Positions 1 through 6,159 of a DNA stretch of 16,557 nucleotides are shown here, one piece after another (position 1 is the first letter of the stretch; each line of letters opens with the position of its first letter). Source of the DNA: an uncultured Clostridia bacterium (GTDB taxonomy: Bacteria > Bacillota > Clostridia > Lachnospirales > Lachnospiraceae); assembly GCA_946186175.1 (NCBI GenBank), contig CAMHMG010000034.1, positions 1 to 16,557 of the forward strand. The letters run 5' to 3'. The notes beneath the pieces were generated by a model, which saw only the letters and a list, made by a program, of their open reading frames with translations, was not told the origin of the DNA and searched no databases. The position numbers and the translations under genes were made by a program.

Positions 1-1
1 G

Positions 2-61
2 TATTATGATATGGATGCAGTAATAGCTGTGGCGTTAGAGAAGGCGGAGAGTATCTTTTAG
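2..61 (+). CDS. 3' end of an upstream gene (partial)
   Basis: An open frame enters from the left edge and stops at TAG 59-61, giving a C-terminal tail ending VAVALEKAESIF. The tail looks like an amphipathic helix, as many globular proteins have. A strong terminator hairpin 60 bases downstream supports the reading that a real gene ends here. Too little is visible to assign a family or function. The other two frames of this stretch meet stops early. Confidence 0.5.
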   Translation, partial: YYDMDAVIAVALEKAESIF

Positions 62-122
62 GATGGGGTATCATATTTGACAACGATGAAAATAATAGTG
101 TATTGTGATATTATGTAAACAC

Positions 123-172
123 CAACTCGCGCGTATTTTTGTATAGAAAAATATGCGCGAGTTGATATTTTT
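123..172 (+). terminator. Rho-independent terminator of the upstream gene
   Basis: An 18-bp stem pairs 123-140 (starting CAACTCGCGC) with 147-164 around a 6-base loop GTATAG. There is one G-T wobble (133/154), and a T-rich run at 168-172 follows. The GC-rich base of the stem stands out from the surrounding AT-rich DNA. The apical stem is A/T only, so an A-run also precedes the stem on the opposite strand. It could act in both directions, but no gene on the minus strand needs it here. Confidence 0.85.
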
Positions 173-185
173 ATATAGAAAAATA

Positions 186-214
186 TTGAATTATTAACTT
201 GGATATGATACAAA
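186..214 (+). promoter_or_regulatory. Candidate sigma-A promoter for the DUF4143 ATPase
   Basis: TTGAAT at 186-191 is followed after 17 bases by TACAAA at 209-214, with a TGn extended -10 (TGA at 206-208). Transcription would start near 221, about 30 bases before the ATG at 251. It sits just past the upstream terminator, where a new promoter is expected. Both hexamers are imperfect. Confidence 0.4.
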
Positions 215-250
215 TATAGATAATATCTCCTTAAGGTAGGTGATGGGATT

Positions 251-1579
251 ATGCTGCCCAGAAAGATAATTAATGATCTTTTTCTGTGGAAGAAAAAAGA
301 AAAACATAAAAGCCTAATTGTATATGGTGCAAGACAGGTTGGTAAAACCTTTGCTATTCGCGAGTTTGGCAAAGATTATGATCATTTTATTGAATTAAAT
401 TTTATTGAAAATCCTGAATATATGAAAATTTTTGAAGAGGGATTAGATGTAGACACGATGAGAATTAATATTTCATCATTTATCCCCCAAGCTGATTTCA
501 TAGAGCGGAAGACTCTGGTTTTATTGGACGAGATACAGGAGTGCGGAAGGGCATTGCAGTCATTAAAGTTTTGGTCGGAAGATGGCAGATATGATGTAAT
601 AGCTACAGGCTCAGCTCTTGGAATGAATTACAGGCAGGACATCTCATACCCTGTCGGATATGTGGAATATATGCATATGCATTCACTGGATTTTGAGGAG
701 TTTTTATGGGCCAATGGGATTGATGATGAAGTAATTGATGTTTTGCATACATGTTATGAAAAGGTCGAAAAGGTACCGACAGCAATTCATGATAATATTG
801 TCAAGGTGTTAAAACAGTACATGGTTATTGGCGGGATGCCAGAGGTTGTTCAAACATATATTGATTCGAAAAGTATAAAGGCAGCGGACGAAATTCAAAG
901 GAGAATATACAGAGATTATTTAAATGATATAGCACATTTTGCTCCCGCCAATATTAGAATAAAGGCTCAGGATTGTTATAAATCCATACCGATTCAGTTG
1001 ACAAAGGATAATCACAAATTTCAATACGGTGTTGTGGAAAAGAAGGCTACTGCAACAAAATATGAAACCAGTATAGAGTGGTTGAATGCCGCATTTATTA
1101 CAAAACCGGTGTTTCTTACAAAAAGAGTGGAATTCCCGTTGAAAGCATATGCGGATGAAACAAATTTTAGATTATATATGACAGATATTGGAATGTTGTT
1201 TGCCGGATTTGATTTCTCCCTAAAACAATTAGTTCTTGAAGATAATTTGTTGGAAGAGAAGTCTTTGAATATAATGCTTGGAACTGCTAAGGGTGGATTG
1301 TACGAGGCTCTTGCGGCAGATATGCTTATAAAAAGCGGCAGACAAGACATTTACTTTTACAAGAATGTGAAGAATACAGCGGAAATTGAATTTGTTGTTG
1401 AGAACGAAAAGGGATTATTGCCTATCGAAATTAAGGCGGGACGAAAGAAAGCCAATTCGCTGGATGGTATTTTACAACAAGATAGCATCGAAAAGGGATA
1501 TAAGCTGTCATTGCAAAATGTGGGACGAGTCGGTAAAAAAGTGACAATGCCATTATATATGCTTATGTTTTATATATAA
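251..1579 (+). CDS. AAA ATPase with C-terminal DUF4143 domain
   Basis: This 442-residue protein has the two-part layout of the AAA_14/DUF4143 family, which is widespread in anaerobes and has no settled cellular role. The Walker A motif GARQVGKT lies at residues 26-33 and Walker B (LVLLDE, D93-E94) follows. The ATGSALG segment near 118-124 corresponds to the sensor region. The C-terminal part has the nuclease-like core seen in DUF4143, here E380 in EIEFVV and E393-I-K395 in PIEIKAG. Family members usually have Asp at the first position, so Glu380 is a conservative oddity. Length is normal for the family. The ATG at 251 follows AAGGTAGG at a plausible distance. It is separated from the next operon by 146 bases and appears to be transcribed alone. 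I see no toxin, antitoxin or restriction partner next to it. The family assignment is firm; the function is not known. Confidence 0.9.
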   Translation: MLPRKIINDLFLWKKKEKHKSLIVYGARQVGKTFAIREFGKDYDHFIELNFIENPEYMKIFEEGLDVDTMRINISSFIPQADFIERKTLVLLDEIQECGRALQSLKFWSEDGRYDVIATGSALGMNYRQDISYPVGYVEYMHMHSLDFEEFLWANGIDDEVIDVLHTCYEKVEKVPTAIHDNIVKVLKQYMVIGGMPEVVQTYIDSKSIKAADEIQRRIYRDYLNDIAHFAPANIRIKAQDCYKSIPIQLTKDNHKFQYGVVEKKATATKYETSIEWLNAAFITKPVFLTKRVEFPLKAYADETNFRLYMTDIGMLFAGFDFSLKQLVLEDNLLEEKSLNIMLGTAKGGLYEALAADMLIKSGRQDIYFYKNVKNTAEIEFVVENEKGLLPIEIKAGRKKANSLDGILQQDSIEKGYKLSLQNVGRVGKKVTMPLYMLMFYI

Positions 1580-1639
1580 ACATAAATGGTATGCTTTTGT
1601 GAAAGAATAATAGCATTTTTGAAAAGAAATATATATTTG

Positions 1640-1668
1640 TTTTCAAAATCAGGCTTTGATGGTAAAAT
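1640..1668 (+). promoter_or_regulatory. Candidate sigma-A promoter for the CDP-polyol operon
   Basis: TTTTCA at 1640-1645 and TAAAAT at 1663-1668 are 17 bases apart, with a TGG extended -10 directly before the second hexamer. The predicted start near 1675 would give a leader of about 50 bases ending in a strong AAGGAGG (1712-1718), 7 bases before the ATG at 1726. The -35 match is weak. A second TAAAAT at 1673-1678 could serve as an alternative -10. Confidence 0.4.
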
Positions 1669-1725
1669 AGAGGTAAAATTGATAAGCCTACAGGATATGT
1701 ATTGAGAAACTAAGGAGGGGTACAA

Positions 1726-2388
1726 ATGGGTTTTGAACTTATGGCGTCGATGATGTGCGCAGATTTTAGGAATCTGGAACAGGAAGTTAAGAAATTAGAT
1801 GAAGGTGGAATAGATTCATTTCACATTGATATTATGGACGGTCGTTATGTACCTAATTATGCTATGTCATTAAATGATCTCAGGTGCATAAGAAGTCTGA
1901 CCGATACACCTATGGATGTACATCTTATGGTTGAGCATCCTAATAATACAGTACAGCTGTTTGCTGACAGTCTTAATCCCGGAGATACTATATATATTCA
2001 TCCGGAAGCGGAATATCATCCGTCAACAACACTTCAGAAAGTGATTGACGCAGACTTGATACCGGGAATTGCTATCAATCCCGGGACCAGTGTTGAGACT
2101 ATATATGAGATGCTCCGTATTGTTAAGAAAGTGCTTGTTATGTCTGTTAATCCGGGTAATGCCGGACAGATGTACAGACCATATGTTGGTGATAAGTATA
2201 AGAAATTGTTGTCCATGAAAGAAGAGATGGACTTTGAGGTATACTGGGATGGTGCATGTACTCTTGATAAGATTCAACAGTTTGCTCCGATGGGGGTTAA
2301 GGGTTTTGTTCTTGGAACAAGCTTGTTGTTCGGACAGGGTAAACCATATGGGGAGATTCTTAGAAATATTCGTGAAGAGGTTAGATAG
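1726..2388 (+). CDS. rpe: Ribulose-phosphate 3-epimerase family protein
   Basis: This 220-residue TIM-barrel enzyme has the normal family length. The family interconverts D-ribulose 5-phosphate and D-xylulose 5-phosphate in the cytoplasm. All four metal and catalytic ligands line up: H33 and D35 in HIDIMDG, H66 in DVHLMV, and D175. The phosphate-loop segments GIAINPGT (114-121), SVNPG (140-144) and VLGTS near the C-terminus are also present. It departs from the textbook enzyme at two spots: the usual VDGG around D175 reads WDGA, and NPGFGGQ reads NPGNAGQ. It may therefore be a dedicated paralogue rather than the housekeeping copy. It opens a tight operon with a cytidylyltransferase (3-base gap) and a polyol-phosphate dehydrogenase, so supplying ribulose 5-phosphate for a CDP-polyol is the likely job. 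The start is fixed by AAGGAGG 7 bases upstream. Substrate is inferred. Confidence 0.87.
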   Translation: MGFELMASMMCADFRNLEQEVKKLDEGGIDSFHIDIMDGRYVPNYAMSLNDLRCIRSLTDTPMDVHLMVEHPNNTVQLFADSLNPGDTIYIHPEAEYHPSTTLQKVIDADLIPGIAINPGTSVETIYEMLRIVKKVLVMSVNPGNAGQMYRPYVGDKYKKLLSMKEEMDFEVYWDGACTLDKIQQFAPMGVKGFVLGTSLLFGQGKPYGEILRNIREEVR

Positions 2389-2391
2389 AGA

Positions 2392-3342
2392 ATGAAATGT
2401 GTAGCCATAATACTGTCCGGAGGAACGGGCAGCAGAATGAATATGGATATCCCCAAACAGTATGTTCGGGTTGGCGGAAGGATGATAATTACAGAGAGCG
2501 TTATTCCTTTTGCCAGATGTAGTTTGATAGACGGTATTCAGATTGTTGCAGATAAGCAGTGGCAGGATAATATTCTCAAGGAGTATGCAGAGAATATGAA
2601 AAGCATTTCTTCCGGTGCACCGGGCAAGGATGCTGATACTGAACATTCTAAGATGGCACTGCCATATAAGTTCAAAGGATTTTCTGTTCCCGGAGCCAAC
2701 CGCCAATTGTCTATTCTCAATGCTCTTCGTGACCTAAGAAAGAATATGGATGATGATGATATAATTATTATACATGATGCGGCAAGGCCTCTTGTGACGA
2801 TGGAAATGATAACATCATATATAACGGCTATATATGACAAGTCACAAAAATCACCATCCGGCTGTTTGGATAATTCGCCAAAGTCTTCAGCCGATAGCTT
2901 AGATAACGCGTCAAAGGCATCGGCCGGCAGCTTAGATAACACACCAAAACCATCAGCATCGGCTGACAGTTTGGATAATATGGAAATCTCAGGCATACAT
3001 AATCACAGTGAAGAATCTGATAGAATCCGTCATGACGGTGTGATGCCTGTAATTCCAATGAAGGATACCGTGTATTATAGTGATAATGGTAGTAGTGTAA
3101 GCAGACTTTTAGACAGAGACAGAATGTTTGCAGGACAGGCTCCTGAGGTGTTTCGGTATGGGAGGTATCTTGATGCCTGTGAGAAACTTATGCCGGATAG
3201 GATAATGGATATACGGGGCTCTACCGAGCCTGCAATTATGGCGGGCATGGATATAGTAATGATTCAGGGAGATGAGAAAAACTTCAAGATTACCACTATT
3301 GAAGACATGGAACGATACCGGGAGATTGTTGATGGCAGATAA
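2392..3342 (+). CDS. IspD/TarI-type cytidylyltransferase with repeat-bearing insertion
   Basis: This enzyme belongs to the IspD/TarI family of CTP-dependent sugar-alcohol phosphate transferases. The nucleotide-binding start LSGGTGSRM (residues 8-16) with PKQY (21-24), the GANR segment (101-104), HDAARP (128-133), P219-V-I-P-M-K-D225-T and the C-terminal NFKITTIEDM are all present. Family members usually have about 230-240 residues; this one has 316. Most of the excess is one insertion at about 151-214, between the helix after HDAARP and the strand leading to the KDT loop, made of 11-residue Ser/Lys/Asp-rich repeats. A smaller insert lies near 73-92. The gene starts 3 bases after the epimerase stop without a strong binding site, which suggests translational coupling. 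Given the flanking epimerase and polyol-phosphate dehydrogenase, a TarI-like activity making CDP-ribitol or a related CDP-polyol is more likely than isoprenoid synthesis. That choice is an inference from context. Confidence 0.85.
   Translation: MKCVAIILSGGTGSRMNMDIPKQYVRVGGRMIITESVIPFARCSLIDGIQIVADKQWQDNILKEYAENMKSISSGAPGKDADTEHSKMALPYKFKGFSVPGANRQLSILNALRDLRKNMDDDDIIIIHDAARPLVTMEMITSYITAIYDKSQKSPSGCLDNSPKSSADSLDNASKASAGSLDNTPKPSASADSLDNMEISGIHNHSEESDRIRHDGVMPVIPMKDTVYYSDNGSSVSRLLDRDRMFAGQAPEVFRYGRYLDACEKLMPDRIMDIRGSTEPAIMAGMDIVMIQGDEKNFKITTIEDMERYREIVDGR
2842..2979 (+). repeat. Degenerate 33-bp in-frame repeats inside the cytidylyltransferase
   Basis: Four imperfect units encode the pattern (P/S)K(S/A/P)SA(D/G)SLDN at residues 151-196: KSPSGCLDN, PKSSADSLDN, SKASAGSLDN and PKPSASADSLDN. 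The period is 33 bases (11 codons), with the last unit longer. The encoded sequence is hydrophilic and probably unstructured, forming a loop out of a conserved fold. The nucleotide copies have diverged, so this is not a very recent expansion. Confidence 0.8.
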
Positions 3343-3379
3343 GCACCGGGTTTGATATTACGATTGGAGGAGATGTATT

Positions 3380-4597
3380 ATGAAAGCACACGTTCTATAC
3401 GGAGTAAATGATCTCAGATATGAAGAAGTAGAAAAACCAATCCCCGGAAATGACGAGGTTTTGGTTAAGGTTGAAGCAGTCGGCGTGTGCGGTTCGGATA
3501 TACCAAGGATTTATGAGACAGGAGCACACAGACATCCGCTGATTCCGGGACATGAGTTTGCGGGCACTGTGTGTGAAGTGGGTGTTGATGCCGGGAAGGC
3601 ATTTGCACATGGAAATGCTGGCGGTGGTCTGAATAGCTCACTCATCGGAAAAAGAGTTGGTATCTTTCCTTTGATTCCATGTGGCGAATGCGGCCCTTGT
3701 AAGAATAAACAGTATGAGATGTGCAGGAATTACAATTATCTGGGGTCGCGTTGTGACGGCGGATTTGCAGAGTATGTCAAGGTTCCGGTATGGAATCTTA
3801 TAGAATTACCTGATAATGTCTCATTTGAAGATGCAGCGATGCTTGAACCCACATCTGTAGCGGCGCATGCTATGCGGAGAATGTTTAATGATGCCGGATA
3901 TGCTGTGTTGGGTGCGGTCAGGAATTATAATGTTATGGAAACACCGGACGTTATTAAGCCTTCTGCTGCGACATCGGACACGCGTAATGACAACGGTGAT
4001 GCATGTGGCAAGACGGTTGCAGTCATTGGTCTTGGAACGATCGGTCTTCTTCTCACAATGCATCTGATCGGTGATAAGAGTTCCGGAAATAATAATGGAA
4101 TTTCACATATATATGTTATTGGTAATAAAGAGTTCCAGCGTGAGAAAGCTTGTGAACTTGGAATTGATCCTGATGACTATTGCGATGCATCGAAGGAAGA
4201 TGCGGTTGAGTGGTTGCTTTCTAAGACAGAAGGCAAAGGGACAGATTATACATTTGAATGTGTTGGGAAAAATGAAACCATTGCCAGAGCAGTAACGGTA
4301 ACAGCGCCTGCCGGAAGACTGATGTTAATCGGTAATCCTGCGTCAGATATTGCATTCGACAAGAACACATACTGGAAGATACTTAGAAATCAGCTTACGG
4401 TTCTTGGTACATGGAATTCATCATTTACAAAGGAAATGAATGATGACTGGCATTATGTTGTAGGCAAGCTGGCAGCGGGAACGATACAGCCGTCCAAGCT
4501 TATATCGCATCGTCTGAACCTTGAAGAACTGGAAAAGGGACTTCACATTATGAGAGATAAGACAGAGGATTATGTGAAGGTTATGGTTAAACTGTGA
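3380..4597 (+). CDS. Zinc-dependent polyol-phosphate dehydrogenase, GatD-like
   Basis: This 405-residue medium-chain zinc dehydrogenase resembles galactitol-1-phosphate 5-dehydrogenase (GatD). Shared blocks include CGSDIPRI, GAHRHPLIPGHEF and GSRCDGGFAEY. Catalytic zinc ligands are C37, H58-E59 and E156; the structural zinc site is C101, C104, C107 and C115. The NAD(P) motif GLGTIG is at 217-222. Relatives have about 345 residues. The extra length comes from low-complexity loops near 70-88, a larger one at about 170-210 between the catalytic and Rossmann parts, and a Ser/Asn/Gly stretch near 233-241. As the third gene of the operon, 37 bases after the cytidylyltransferase and with GGAGGAG just upstream, it most simply reduces a ketose phosphate such as ribulose 5-phosphate to the polyol phosphate that is then activated with CTP. 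That would be the role TarJ plays elsewhere, though this protein is not close to staphylococcal TarJ. The substrate is not determined by sequence. Confidence 0.85.
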   Translation: MKAHVLYGVNDLRYEEVEKPIPGNDEVLVKVEAVGVCGSDIPRIYETGAHRHPLIPGHEFAGTVCEVGVDAGKAFAHGNAGGGLNSSLIGKRVGIFPLIPCGECGPCKNKQYEMCRNYNYLGSRCDGGFAEYVKVPVWNLIELPDNVSFEDAAMLEPTSVAAHAMRRMFNDAGYAVLGAVRNYNVMETPDVIKPSAATSDTRNDNGDACGKTVAVIGLGTIGLLLTMHLIGDKSSGNNNGISHIYVIGNKEFQREKACELGIDPDDYCDASKEDAVEWLLSKTEGKGTDYTFECVGKNETIARAVTVTAPAGRLMLIGNPASDIAFDKNTYWKILRNQLTVLGTWNSSFTKEMNDDWHYVVGKLAAGTIQPSKLISHRLNLEELEKGLHIMRDKTEDYVKVMVKL

Positions 4598-4619
4598 TAA
4601 AATGTTTGTCTGATATCCT

Positions 4620-4646
4620 TAAGAAAAGCGATTAATATGTCGATAT
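4620..4646 (+). promoter_or_regulatory. Sigma-28 (FliA/SigD) promoter of flagellin
   Basis: TAAG at 4620-4623 and GTCGATAT at 4639-4646 are exactly 15 bases apart. The known sigma-28 consensus is TAAA-N15-GCCGATAA, and SigD promoters often end in CGATAT. The predicted start lies about 40 bases before the flagellin ATG, as expected for a late flagellar gene. No comparably good sigma-A promoter is evident in this gap. Confidence 0.75.
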
Positions 4647-4689
4647 ATATAGTAATGATATTTGTTAATAATAGAAAGGTCTGATTGTT

Positions 4690-6093
4690 ATGATGGTTGT
4701 TGCGCATAATATGTTGGCAGTTAATGCAAACAGACAATTCAATATAGGCGATAGAAAAATGGCTAAGTCGACTGAGAGATTGACTTCAGGCTATAAGATT
4801 AACCGAGCGGCAGATGATGCTGCCGGTTTGTCTATCTCTGAGAAGATGCGTAATCAGATACGGAATCTGCATCAGGCTATGAGAAACATTAATGAGGGTA
4901 TAGATTTTGTGGAGGTTGCGGATGGAACACTTGGGGAGACGCAGAGTATTATGCATCGTCTGGAGGAACTGGCTGTTAAGGCCTCTAACGATGTTAATAC
5001 CACAGATGATCGTATGGCAATAGATGAGGAGGTTCAACAGCTCAAAAGTGAATTACATGATATCTTTAATGGCGCAGAATTCAACACACAAAAGATATTC
5101 TTCACACCTTATACACCGGAGATTACAGGATCACCTAATAACATGAGGCTTGATTATACAACAACTGACCGTCATGGAGGTTATGCAGGTCTTACCATTA
5201 ATAATACAAGGCACACATGGGAGAGTATAGGGGTGCAGTTTGAAAGCGATGGGGTTACGTTTGTCGGTGGTACATATGAATTTACCAGTGGTGGTGAGAA
5301 GGTTGTTCTCAATATGAAAGCGGGAGCGAAAATTCCGAATTTTGAGAGAATCAATACATGGGAGGCCAAGGATAACGGCATCTATGTAAATGACAAACTG
5401 GCTGCTACTTGGTCTGATATGAGGATTAACACATCTAATGTTGAAGCGGGAAAGTATTCATTTTCTTATCAGGGATTAAGAATAAGTTTCGATGTTAATG
5501 CTGGTGATAATCTTAATGATATTATTAATGGTATTAATAATCATGATTTTAACTCATCAGTGTCGTGGAGCAACTATTATATGTCGACAACCGTATATGA
5601 TAGTGCAATAGATACTACAACGGGACTGCTTAAGGACAGGTGGGATTGGAGGGCTGACGATTATAGGGATAACTTCAATACTGTACTCAATCCGCCTGTA
5701 AGATATATGGATATACAATCAGGCGCCAATGCAGGAGAGGACACCAGAGTGGAATGGAAGGGCATGAATCTCACAAGTGTGGGGCTTGGCAGTACTAATG
5801 TCACAAGCCGTATTGACGCAGAGAATGCCATAATACAAGTACAGAATGCGGTTAAGATCGTGTCGGCAGAACGCTCTAAGCTGGGTGCGATGCAGAACAG
5901 ACTTGTGAATTGTTATAATAATGATGATAATTATGCTGAGAATTTACAGAGTTCAGAGTCGCATATACGAGATACAGACATGGCTAAGGAAATGCTTGAC
6001 TATAGTAAGCAGAGTATATTGGCGCAGGTGGGACAATCAATGATTGCCCAGGCAAACCAGCAACAGAAGGGAATCCTTAATTTGTTGTCATAA
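4690..6093 (+). CDS. hag: Flagellin, filament subunit
   Basis: This 467-residue flagellin is exported by the flagellar type III system and builds the filament. The conserved N-terminal D0/D1 segment covers about residues 1-140, including HNMLAVNANRQF, STERLTSGYKINRAADDAAGLSISEKMR and RLEELAVKASND. The C-terminal D1/D0 segment runs from about 350 (MDIQSGANAGEDTRVEWKGM) through RSKLGAMQNRL to the end, QANQQQKGILNLLS. The middle domain (about 150-345) is variable and unusually rich in tryptophan for a flagellin. Two adjacent ATGs are possible, 4690 and 4693. Relatives usually begin MVV, favouring 4693, while the AGAAAGG at 4673-4679 is better spaced for 4690. A sigma-28 promoter lies upstream. 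No convincing terminator follows before the next gene, 66 bases downstream, so read-through into it is possible. Confidence 0.95.
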   Translation: MMVVAHNMLAVNANRQFNIGDRKMAKSTERLTSGYKINRAADDAAGLSISEKMRNQIRNLHQAMRNINEGIDFVEVADGTLGETQSIMHRLEELAVKASNDVNTTDDRMAIDEEVQQLKSELHDIFNGAEFNTQKIFFTPYTPEITGSPNNMRLDYTTTDRHGGYAGLTINNTRHTWESIGVQFESDGVTFVGGTYEFTSGGEKVVLNMKAGAKIPNFERINTWEAKDNGIYVNDKLAATWSDMRINTSNVEAGKYSFSYQGLRISFDVNAGDNLNDIINGINNHDFNSSVSWSNYYMSTTVYDSAIDTTTGLLKDRWDWRADDYRDNFNTVLNPPVRYMDIQSGANAGEDTRVEWKGMNLTSVGLGSTNVTSRIDAENAIIQVQNAVKIVSAERSKLGAMQNRLVNCYNNDDNYAENLQSSESHIRDTDMAKEMLDYSKQSILAQVGQSMIAQANQQQKGILNLLS

Positions 6094-6147
6094 TACTACG
6101 TAGTTTGATTTCTATACTACTATAACTATGTATGTTTTTTTAAGAAT

Positions 6148-6153
6148 TGGGTG
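6148..6153 (+). promoter_or_regulatory. Ribosome binding site choosing the start at 6160
   Basis: GGGTGA sits 6 bases before the ATG at 6160. The GTG at 6151 and ATG at 6154, in the same frame, overlap or abut this site and are unlikely starts. The site is weaker than those of the neighbouring genes. Confidence 0.5.
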
Positions 6154-6159
6154 ATGATT

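Noticed and set aside
58..372. Minus-strand open frame at the left edge
   Set aside because: It runs through the terminator hairpin and the start of the DUF4143 gene, and its product is a low-complexity Phe/Ile/Tyr-rich peptide.
1591..1620. ATGCT / AGCAT hairpin followed by TTTTT after the DUF4143 gene
   Set aside because: Only five base pairs with a long loop; too weak to call a terminator.
2023..2706. Long open frame on the minus strand across the epimerase-cytidylyltransferase junction
   Set aside because: It is opposite two genes with intact family motifs, spans their junction, and its translation has no recognisable domain and unnatural composition.
2890..2897. GCCGATAG as another sigma-28 -10 element
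   Set aside because: It is inside a coding repeat, has no TAAA-like element 15 bases upstream and no gene start nearby.
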